Below are positions 12,701 to 24,700 of a stretch of 64,000 nucleotides of DNA, piece after piece (the stretch's first letter is position 1; each line of letters opens with the position of its first letter). This stretch comes from Asterias rubens (lineage: Eukaryota; Echinodermata; Asteroidea; Forcipulatida; Asteriidae): positions 2,217,691 to 2,281,690 of the forward strand of contig NC_047078.1 of assembly GCF_902459465.1 (NCBI RefSeq). The letters run 5' to 3'. The notes under the pieces were generated by a model that had not been told where the DNA came from, did not search any database, and saw only the letters and a list, made by a program, of their open reading frames with translations. The position numbers and the translations under genes are program-made.

Positions 12701-15700
12701 GTTCAGGTACTTACTCGAGCAGTTATGAGGTGAGTTGTTCAACCCATGTCCTCTTCTCCCCCTTCAATTTCAATTCAATCAACATTTATTTCCATATTGG
12801 TGAAAAAAAGGAGAATAATAAACAAATTAAAAACAGTTATTTAAGTCAAAGAAAAGTTCAAGAAAATAATGAATGAAAATGAAACGAGAAAATGTAATAT
12901 GTAAATGTAATGGTTTACGGAGCAAACAAATATGATGGCATGCCAGAAAGGCTTGTGTTAAAATGCCTGAAAAATACATAACAAAAGCCCCCTCCAACAC
13001 AAATAGCGTTTTAACTCAAAGAGGCCAATGAAAGAAAAAATTTTTACGATAACAAAACTAAAATGAAGGTGGTATAACAATAAGAACAGATTTTTGAAGA
13101 TAAGGAACAAGGCAGGAATGCAGACAAGAACGGCAACTGGTATTGGGAAACCAGCAGCAGTGTTTAAAAAAAAAGCTTTAAAGGCAGTGGACACTATTGG
13201 TAATTACTCAAAATAATTATCATTATAAAACCTTTCTTGGGGAGAGGTTGACAGTATAAAACATTGTGTGAAACGGCTCCCTCTGAAGTAATGTAGTTTT
13301 CGAGAAAGAAGTAATTTTCCACGGATTTGATTTCGAGACCTCAGACTTAGAATTTGAGGTCTCGAAATCAAGCATCTAAAAGCACACAACTTCGTGTGGC
13401 AAGGGTGTTTTTTTCTTTCATTATTATCTCCCAACTTTGACAACCGATTGAGCTCAAATTTTCACAGGTTTGTTATTTTATGCATATGTTGAGATACACC
13501 AACTGTGAAGACTAGTCTTTGAGTAATTACCAATAGTGTTCACTGTCTTGAAATCAACCCACGGTAGGCTGAGTTGTTAAAATCTTGTCAAGACCGTGGC
13601 CCTCAAAGTCTAATTGTTCTGATAGTGTATGCTTTGCGGGTGTACATGATATCTGAGCTGTGGTTATAGTGAAGTAGAGAATCTGCCGACTCATCACTAC
13701 AAAATATAATGGAATTTTGTTCTCCTAAAACAACAGCCAACTTTTGCCAACACCTACTCCGCACAACCTTCAGCATCCGCCACCCCGATCCCATCGGTAT
13801 CTCGCAATGCCTCCATGATGCAGGAGCGATCAGTCAGCGAGATCACCACCGTGGCCCGGACGAAAGCGAAGCTGCAGGAAAGATCAAACAGCGAGGGAGA
13901 CAAGGATCGGAAGTTGGTCCGACAGTCGCGCTTCAGCTCAGCAGCTCAGCACTCTGTTCTTGGCACCGTATGTATCTTTAGTGGTTTGGCTACCCTTCTA
14001 CTGCCTGAATGTATCAGGGCTCGAATTTAAGTGAAAAATCCATAAGACCAAAGGGCTTGTTAATCAAAATATTTACTAGCCCAGGGGTCGAATTCACAAA
14101 GAGTTAGGACTACTCCTAACTTAGGACTAGTCCTAGGAGATATAAAAAACGTATGGCTAGTCCTAAGTTAGGACTACTCCTAAATTAGGACTAGTCCTAG
14201 GAGATATAAAAAACGTATGGCTAGTCCTAAGTTAGGACGAGTAACTCGTCCTAACTCCAGGTAAGACCAGTCTTAATTCTTTGTGAAATCCACCCCTGAG
14301 TTGTTCTAGTAAGACCAATGGTTCGATTTCACAAAGATAGTCCTAACTTAGGACTAGTCTGAGGACTCTTTTAGGAGTTATTAAAACTAAAGTTAGGACG
14401 AGATACTCTTTGTGAAATCCACCACAGAACAGTTTAACACGCATACTGTTTTTATTTGAACACGCATTAATATGTCATCCGGTTTAACTTATAAGAGAAT
14501 ATTTAGTTCAATTGTATAATAGATCCTTCCCATGAAATATGTAAATTGCACATAGCGCCTGCGCACTAACATTTTGGTTGGCAAAATGAGGGAACATCGC
14601 GCTGTTTTGTACACGGCTAATGGGTGCATGACGCAGACGCGATTGTGCGTCTGCTTAGTGCACAACTCTATGGCGTTTGCCAACCAACAGGGTCTGTACG
14701 CATGCGTGAATGTGATTAGCATATTTCACGGGAAGGGTCCATTACGGGTATAGGCCTACTGTACTTCATTGCTCAATATAATTGAAAGGTGTTTATCAAA
14801 CTCAGCGTCAAGATTTGAACACAAAATAAATAGAAACAGGACTATTTGGAGTATCTCTGGTAAATCACTGAAGTGGATCGTCCTATCGTTTGTTCTAATT
14901 TCAGGGAAGAACAGGAAACAACTCCAGCGGCTTTGACAAAGGAGGCTTGGTTGGTCTGATCAATTTGGGCAACACCGTAAGTAGCCGGAACATCTTTGAG
15001 CAAGTTTGTGTGCGCACATTTAGTCCACCAGTGGTCGACCACAGACTAGCCAGGCACATGCGCAGTGACGTACTCACCCGAACGACTTGTTGGTAGTCTA
15101 GTCAACCTTCCACCTTTTCGCTAAAGTGTCACTGGTTCCCTTCTGCGCTTAACACATGTTAGAATAGAACATGCTGTTGGGACCAGTGAAGAAACCATGC
15201 GCTCGAGGCTGGTTCCAAATGGTCGGCCACAGTAGTCAACCAATGGTCGACCAGCCTGGGTTCGAGTCAAAATGGTCAACCTTTAGTTGACCATTGTGCA
15301 CACTCGAACTTGCTCTTTGATACATACAAAATAAAATAAATGCTTTTATGAGGTGCTTAACCCTTTCAGTGCTTTACATGTACGACTGCACTAGAACCTC
15401 GTTCCCAGGTTGTGTGGAGTGGTTACAAGGTTGACCGCTCTCTCACCCTGGTATTGGATCATTCGCATATATCCAAAATTTGGGGATCCGTATGCAAATT
15501 AAAATAGTCTGGCTCCTTTTCGAAATTCACATCTTTGACATAATCTCGTAGGACGGTACCAAGTTTAATAGCTTTTTTGTACATTGTTGGTTGCCGGTGG
15601 CTGGCTGTACCTATGAATATGGAACATATTCTAATAATGTAAAGTCGTAAGGAGTTTCCATCCCAGGGGTTACTATTGTATAAACATGTATATTTGGTTT

Positions 15701-18700
15701 GCGGTAACACCATGTGTGTATCTACTTGCCAGGTAGAGTTTGTTCTTGGAGAACTGTCTTGCTTTATATTTGGTTTGCGGTAACACCATGTGTGTATCTA
15801 CTTGCCAGGTAGAGTTTGTTCTTGGAGAACTGTCTTGCTTTATATTTGGTTTGCGGTAACACCATGTGTGTATCTACTTGCCAGGTAAAGTTTGTTCTTA
15901 GAGAACTGTCTTGCTTTATATTTGGTTTGCGGTAACACCATGTGTGTATCTACTTGCCAGGTAGAGTTTGTTCTTGGAGAACTGTCTTGCTTTATATTTG
16001 GTTTGCAGTAACACCATGTGTGTATCTACTTGCCAGGTAGAGTTTGTTTTTAGAGAACTGTCTTGCTTTATATTTGGTTTGCGGTAACACCATGTGTGTA
16101 TCTACTTGCCAGTTAGAGTTTGTTCTTAGAGAACTGTCTTGCTTTATATTTGGTTTGCGGTAACACCATGTGTGTATCTACTTGCCAGGTAGAGTTTGTT
16201 CTTAGAGAACTGTCTTGCTTTATATTTGGTTTGCGGTAACACCATGTGTGTATCTACTTGCCAGGTAGAGTTTGTTTTTAGAGAACTGTCTTGCTTTATA
16301 TTTGGTTTGCGGTAACACCATGTGTGTATCTACTTGCCAGGTAGAGTTTGTTCTTAGAGAACTGTCTTGCTTTATATTTGGTTTGCGGTAACACCATGTG
16401 TGTATCTACTTGCCAGGTAGAGTTTGTTCTTAGAGAACTGTCTTGCTTTATTCTACTGCTGCGGAGTAGATAATCGGAGGTTCAGGAGACTTCTTAGTTC
16501 TGAAAAGAACTGTCCTGGTTTTTAACTATTACCATTGTAAACATGGTTGAAAATAAAGTAAACCATGGGGACGAGGTTGTCTGCACTATACCCTGCTTGA
16601 GCCTCGATGGTGACTTAAGTTGCCCAAGATCACACACAAAAGTACTTGAGTACAAAGGCCATTTGTTTAAACTGTATTTGTTGATGTTCACCCTCCATAC
16701 CCAAGCTTAAAATCATTGGAAAGAGAAATATCAGATCTTTCTATCGGATCTTTCCATTGATGTTAAAATAAAATTGGGTTTCTATTTTGTAGTCACTTCA
16801 AATTGGAGTCGAAGGATCTCAAATGCCAAACACATTTGACACATTTATACGGTGTATCTTGTGGCTAGGCTATACAAAAGCAAAATCACTCACTGTAACA
16901 TGGCTTCTTGTTTTTGTTTGTTATTATTCTTGCGTCCACAGTGCTACATGAATTCCATCTTGCAGTGTCTTGCCCAGATCGGAGAGTTGAAGGATTACCT
17001 CCTCTCTGGTGACTATCTGAGAGACATCAATCGCAAATCGGCCGGTGAGGGAAACCTCATCAAAGGTAAGGTCTCCATTGTTTTGTTTTTTAAATTCCCA
17101 GTCAAAAGGTTTTTGAAAATGAGTATCAGAGTGAATGCCCTCCTGCGCCCCCCCCCCCGGCAAAAAAAAAAAATGACTTGCTTTAGTTACAGAGTAGTGG
17201 TAATAAAATCTGTTTTGAGCAAATATGGCTCATTAGGCCGGTGTTGTTTATTGCAGGATGAAAGTGTTAGCAGCTTTGATATGCCTGTTTACGTGTATTG
17301 TGTTATGTGGTCATTTGAGAAAGACTCTGCTAGAAATCGAAATGTCAGGTACCAGACAATATTCAAATCTAACTCGCAAATGGCTTATTGGGAAAGCACC
17401 ATGTGTTAATCTCTTTTGAGAAGTGTTGGTTCTGAAAAGAACTGATGGTTGACAACTCAACTTTTCGATCAGTATGCTCTGATTGTCTTCAGGAGAATGC
17501 TGGACTCTGTTTCTCGATGCTGCTAAAGTCTGCCTTGGAGATTAACTTGTAGTTGGGCTTGGCTCAAGGAGGGAACAGGAACAGAATAAGCTGAGTTTAG
17601 CTCAGTGAAGCGTGTAGGCTGGAGCTTGGACTAAACCAAAACTGATTTGTTTTTCTTCAGGATTTGCGGATTTAATGAAGCAGCTGTGGGAGCCCAAGAA
17701 GAGAGAGTCTGTAGCACCCAGCAAGCTTCATCTAGCCTTTCAGAAAATCTCCAAGCAGTTCCGTGGAAGCAAGTAAGACAATTGCCAATGGTTTCATAAA
17801 TTTGCTAAGCACAGGAAATTCCTACTTAGCAGAAAGCAGAGTGCTGTTTTTTAGCTGAATAGCCAATTTCAGATAGGGTAAACATATTGGACTATAACAC
17901 CTGGTTTGGTTTGAGTAAATTTGTCTGTCTCAACAAGGATAGTTGCCCATGGTTTCATAACTTTGCTTAGCACAGAAAATTCCTACTTTAATAGCAGAAA
18001 GCAGAATGTTGTATGTTAGAGCTGACAAAATAGCCGCTGATAGTTTTAATGTTTTGTGTGATCAACTGTATAAATGAAATAACAAACCTGTGAAATCTGC
18101 AGCTGTTTAAGGTATAAACTAATTTTTTGAAAGTTTTCCCTTCAAAATTATACAATGGTAGTACAACAGAACTTGAGCCTGTGTCCGAGATCGCTAGACC
18201 ACTCAGCTGGCCTGACAGGCCAGGGATTTTCTTCCACTGTAAAATCTTTGGAGTAAATGAGAAATTTTTGAAGGGACTTTTTTTTTTTTAGTTTAATTTA
18301 TTAAAGCAAATTATGTGTTCAGCCAAATCAGAAAATGAGCAGTGTGGTCATCTGGGCCCAATTTCATAGCGCTGCTTAATGGTAAGCAAATTTGCATGCT
18401 TACTGTATAGCAGAAAAATTTGCTTAAGCCTTAGCCTATTTCACAGGTTAGCAGAAAAATTGGTCGGTCATTTTGTGCGTTTTCCATGGATTTGCATTGT
18501 GACATCGTTTTTTTTTCGTGCGGTAAGCACAGGAAGGTTAGCATGCCTTTTCTTGTGCTTACGGTTAGCAGCGCTATGAAATGGAAATTGGCCAGTAAGC
18601 ACAAAATCGGCCGCTAAGCAGCACTATGAAATTGGGCCCTGGTAGGCCAATCAACTGCTTAGTAATTCCGGGCCTAGTCTGACTGTTTTTTTGTTTTTAT

Positions 18701-21700
18701 TTTCTTCTCTTCTTTGCTTCTAGGCAGCAAGATGCACAGGAGTTCCTCCGTTACCTACTGAGTGAACTTCATGATGAGACCAACACTGCTGCTGGCGGCA
18801 AGAGATCTAAAGAGGCTGACGTTCCTGATGATATCTCGTAAGTTACTACCAACTGAAATTTTTGTTTTGATAAAACAAAAATGGACGAATGAAAGAAAGA
18901 TATGTAACAAATCAGCTTAAAGGATTTGGGTTCCTTTTCAAAATGTCCATAGATTTACATTAAACTTACAGGGTTTGAAGATAATGATAGTGGAAAGCTT
19001 CCCTTCAAATAATATTACTTAATGAGGTGCTGTAGTTTTTGAGAAATGAGTAAAACAATGTCATGAAAATATGTTTGTAGATGATTAAAATAATGTTCGT
19101 CTCATGAGACAAAAATTATTTTCATGACCTTGTTTCACTCATTTCCCAAAAACGTGCTGTTTGTAGAGGGAAGTTTGAGACTGTCAAGTGGATGGGATAG
19201 AAGCGAGCACTAAATTTTGTTGAAGATTGTTTAAGCCAGCAACTCATGTTGAGAAGTGTGTGCTTTGGGAATGATGACAGTATTTTGATGTTGCATACAT
19301 GACTGCCTAGTAGAGCAGCGTGCTGTTTGTAGAGGGAAGTTTGAGACTGTCAAGTGGATGGGATAGAAGCGAGCACTAAATTTTGTTGAAGATTGTTTAA
19401 GCCAGCAACTCATGTTGAGAAGTGTGTGCTTTGGGAATGATGACAGTATTTTGATGTTGCGTACATGACTGCCTAGTAGAGCAGCTTGCTGTTTGTAGAG
19501 GGAAGTTTGAGACTGTCAAGTGGATGGGATAGAAGCGAGCACTAAATTTTGTTGAAGATTGTTTAAGCCAGCAACTCATGTTGAGAAGTGTGTGCTTTGG
19601 GAATGATGACAGTATTTTGATGTTGCATACATGACTGCCTATTAGAGCAGCGTGCTGTTTGTAGAGGGAAGTTTGAGACTGTCAAGTGGATGGGATAGAA
19701 GCGAGCACTAAATTTTGTTGAAGATTGTTTAAGCCAGCAACTCTTGTTGAGAAGTGTGTGCTTTGGGAATGATGACAGTATTTTGATGTTGCGTACATGA
19801 CTGCCTAGTAGAGCAGCGTGCTGTTTGTAGAGGGAAGTTTGAGACTGTCAAGTGGATAGGATAGAAGCGAGCACTAAATTTTGTTGAAGATTGTTTAAGC
19901 CAGCAACTCATGTTGAGAAGTGTGTGCTTTGGGAATGATGACAGTATTTTGATGTTGCGTACATGACTGCCTATTAGAGCAGCGTGCTGTTTGTAGAGGG
20001 AAGTTTGAGACTGTCAAGTGGATGAGGTAGAAGAGAGCACTGATTTTTTTTGAAAACCCTTCTAGACCTTAAAGGCAGTGGACACTATTGGTAATGGAAA
20101 CGGCTCCCTCTGAAGTGCCATAGTTTTAGAGAAAGAGGTAATTTTCCACGAATTTGATTTCGAGACCTCAGATTTAGAACTTGAGGTCTCGAAATCAACC
20201 ATCTAAACGCACACAACTTCATGTGACAAGGGTTTTTTTTTTTCCATTATTATCTCGCAAGTTCGATGACCGATTGAGCTCAAATTTTCACAGGTTTGTT
20301 ATTTTATGCTTATGTTGAGATACACCAACTGTGAATGCTAGTCTTTGACAATTACCAATAGTGTCCACTGCCTTTAATGCATTGACGTCATCCAGCCGCC
20401 ATCTTAGAGGTAAAACAATGACAAAACAATCAAAACGCACAGATTTGTAAGCGCAGCGCACAGGTGTGGCCAATAAACGGCCGCTTTTTTACCTCTGGGC
20501 GAGGGCGCCCTACTCATATGACATCATGTGCATCAGGTCTTTTGTAATACTGACAACTCGTTGATTCACCTCCTTGTTTCCGCAGTGAGGAGGAGAAGGC
20601 CGAGATCTACTGGGACCGCTACCGCGCCCGGGATAACTCTATCTTCTCTCGTATCTTTGTGGGTCAACTCAAGAGCACCTTGGAATGTCAAACCTGCAAG
20701 AGTCGCTCCGTGACCTTTGACATCTTCTGGGATCTCTCAGTTCCTGTACCAGAGGCAAGTTTTATTCAATCCAGGGCCTAATTTCATAGAGCTGCTTAAG
20801 CACAAGAAGTAGCTAAGCACAACAAAATTATGCTTACCAGAATAGGGTTACCAGCCAAACTGCCATGTCACATGTACAATTTGTGAGTGGTATCCTGCTT
20901 ATTTTTGCTTAGCAGAAACATGTTAAGCAAAATTCTCTGCTTAAGCAGCTCAATGAAATTAGGCACAGGGCCTAATTTCATAGAGCTGCTTCAGCACAAG
21001 AAGTAGCTAAGCACAACCAAAATATGCTTATCAGTACAGACTTACCAGCCAAAATATCACCTCACATTCACTACCAATCTTAGTACAAGGACAAGTTAAT
21101 GATGGTATATTATTATCTTGCTCGAAGACACAGTGCCATGACTGGGACTCAAACCCACACTCTGCAGATCAAAAAATGCCAGAAGTTGGTGCTGTTAACC
21201 ACAAGGCGATGACACGTGGGAAATCACATTGTGATCACACTTGTAAATGCTTTATGATATAGAAATATTGACTGCTATGAAGGGCACAGTTAAAATTAAA
21301 GGCCCAAGGTGATTACAAAATAATGACTATGCCCAAATGTTTAACCAATTAGAGGATTCTATATATGAGGTATATAAATACAAGTATTAACTTTGTTTTG
21401 ATTATTATTATTATTATGATTTCAGAGGAAAGGAGGCGGTTTCCAGAGACGGACCAGCTGGGATCGGGAGAACCCTGACTCCTTTGACATCAAGGACTGT
21501 CTGAATAAGTTCACTGAAGCCGAGGTACTGGATGGTGAAAACATGGTGGTAAGTCCCTCAACATTACGGGGTTAGGTCTCAACGGTTAAAGTGAAGGTCA
21601 ACCAGTTGGACAGTACAAAAGGATTGATTCAATGTAGGTGTAATTTTTTGCATCGGTAAAAAAAACATTGCCTTGGATGGCCTCTAGCCACCGGGTTAGC

Positions 21701-24700
21701 TCATTGGGCTAGTAGTAGGACATCTGCTCTAGCAATGCAAAAGTTGTGGGTTCGAATTCCACTCGAGTGATTTGCCTTTCACTGAAGCCTGTAAAGTACC
21801 GAGTATGCCGAGTACCGAGTATGCCGAGTACCGACTATACCGAGGATAGGTTAAAGGGTCTATGTACTTTTTTTTCTAGAACAAAACACATTGTCCACAG
21901 ATTAACATTAAACTTAATCAAGATAATGATAGTAGAAAGCTTCCCTTAAAATATTACTTACTGAGGTGCTTTAGTTTTTGAGAAATTAGTAAAACAATGT
22001 CACAAAAATAATTTGTGTCTTAGCTTTAGCATGTAAAAACGTATTCACCAGTTATGGTATGTTGTGGTATAATATCATAACTGGTTAATATGTTTTTACA
22101 TGCTAAAATAATTTTCATCTCACTGGGACGAACATTATTTTGTAACTTGTTTTTCTCATTTCTCAAAAAACTACAGTACCTCAGTAAGTAATATTTGAAG
22201 GGAAGCTTTCTACTATCATTATCTACAAACTGTGTAAATCTAACTTTAAGTTAAATGTAAATCTGTGGACATCTTGAAAAAGTTCCCGAATCCTTGAAAT
22301 AATAAAAACAAATTATAAAAACCAGTGGTAGGCCTACAAAGTAGTACAGGATGGGGTCCTTACTGACGATGGGTTCGGGAGGGGGTGGGGCCTAAACAAA
22401 ATGAATGGTCAGGTAGAAGGAGGGTTAGAACATGAGTCTCTTTTCTTTCTTTTTTCTCAACAGACATGTGACAAATGCAAAAAGAAGTGTCCATTCATCA
22501 AATGGTTTTCAATCCAGCGCTTTCCAAAACATCTTGTGCTTCGTATCCTTTTTTTTGAATTTAGCTCAGTTGGGTTCTTTTGTTTCAACCATTAAACTCT
22601 GCTGAGCAAATTCCATTGCTTAGCAAGAAATGAGTTGGGTAAATGTACGGTAGTTTGGCTGGTAACCTTTTTTTGCTTAGCAAGAGTTTTCTGTGCTTAG
22701 CAAGTATTTTGTGCTACAAGTTTTATGAAATGGGGCCCAGGTTTTGATGATTAGAGTGTGGTTCGTCAGTTTTCAATTGTGCGTTCACTTCCTTGACCAA
22801 TCAACATCTCAGATCTGAAAAGATTCAGCGGTCTGCGCTCCAAGTTGACCACTCACATCAACTTTCCTGTACAGGGTCTGGACATGACAAAGTACTGCTC
22901 GGAAACAACAGGTAAGTGTCCTGCATTGTGCCAAAATTACTCTTGGCAGGATTTGACTTTTATTTTAACGCCGTATCAGCTTCTGAGTTTTGGGCTAATA
23001 TAAAACTTTGACAACTCATCTTAAAGGGGCTGTGTCATCATGATTAAAACAGGCCTTTGGTTGTATATGGAACTATTAATTCTCACCCAATTACCCAAGA
23101 CACAGCCCATTTAAGTTGAATCTGAGTTGGAGTTTAGTTGTCATTTTTGTTAATTGCTTCTGATTTGCATGATCTTTGTTTTGCATTTTTGCAAGTTCAT
23201 TGCATCTGTCATTGTAATTCTGATGTTCCTTTTTGTATACTTTTCTTGCTGTTTCACCAAACTATATCTATTTGTTTGTTATTATATTTCCTTTATACTT
23301 TTAACTCCCTAACATGATCTTGTATATGTGGCACAACTTCATAAAGCCTGTGAGCACAAACAAAACTTGCTAAGCACAGAAAGATACTTCATGTTAGTAC
23401 ACAAACTTGCTAAGTAAAAGATGAGTCAGGCACCAGCCATAACAATGCAAACTGAGTGTAATTCTGTGATAAGCAAAGTGTTTGTGCGTATACAGGCTTT
23501 ATGAACATGGCCCCTGCGTACAGCCCCTGCATGTTTTCCTCTCACCCCATCATTCATGTTTCTTCCATCTTCCTACTTCTCATTCCATCCATCCGTCCAT
23601 CCTCTCCGCTGTGCACGCTAACCCACAGCTACCCGTTGCATGTACTCACTGTCTGGTAGTGCTAGCCATATTGAGGCCAGCAAGGTGGACATGTTCCAAA
23701 CAGTGTGGAAAACGTACAGCCAGCCACCCTTGTACGATTGGGACCACCTCCTTGAAGGTGACAGCTTAACACTCAAGGAAAAAAAAAACCTAGTACACCC
23801 TTTAGAGCTTAGAGTCAAACACTTCTGAAGTGTCTCATTTCAAATTTAATTTTCTAACTACCACTTCAGCTAGTTTAAGCTTTTGATTTAAAGAACCTGG
23901 ACACTATTGGTAATTGTAAAAGACCAGTCTTCTCACTTGGTGGATCTCAACATATGCATAACAAAACAAACCTGTGAAAATTTGAGCTTAATCGGTCGTC
24001 GAAGTTGCGAGATAATAATGAAAGTAAAAACACCCTTGTCACACGAAGTTGTGTGCTTTCAGATGCTTGATTTCGAGACCTCAAATTCTTAATCTGAGGT
24101 CTCGAAATCAAATTCGTGGAAAATAACTTTTTTCTCGAAAACTACTTCATTTCAGAGGGAGCCGTTTCTCACAATGTTTTATACTATCAATCTCTCCCCA
24201 TTACTCGTTACCAAGTAAGGTTTTATGCTAATAATTATTTTGAGTAATTACCAATAGTGTCCACTGCCTTTAAAACGTAAACTCAACCTTTGAACCAGTG
24301 ATTTGCTTTTAATGCCAGCAAAACTAATGTCTTGGTTATGTTTTGGCGGTCGTAACCAATAACTGTTTTGGTTGAATTGGCCATTGGTAAGTTAACAGGC
24401 CAATGACCGAAACAGTTATTGGTTACAGCTGTGCGAAAACAGAACTCTTGTTTCTTTACTTATAAACAAAAGGCAAAAATATAACTAGAATTTGCAACTA
24501 ACAACTTTCCCCTAAAAATATTTTTTGTTTAATAATGTGTCTTCTCTCATATATTTTTTAACCGACAAGATATTCAATATTTTTGTTCCCAGGTAAGGGA
24601 GATTTGAACCGTAGACATGGGGACTACAATCTGGGCGGAGTCTCGCAACATTCAGGATCAATGTTGGGGGGTCACTACATCGCATATGCCAAGCATTTGA

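Noticed and set aside
15689-16452. CRISPR array
   Set aside because: Head-to-tail identical units without unique spacers, in an intron of a eukaryotic gene.
19231-19911. Repeated 60-codon minus-strand frames as a peptide gene family
   Set aside because: They are the same frame in copies of the 166-bp tandem array, with no start context or flanking exon.
10428-21800. True tRNA genes from the A- and B-box motifs
   Set aside because: The cloverleaf cannot be closed and the motifs are followed by SINE bodies, so they are tRNA-derived repeats.
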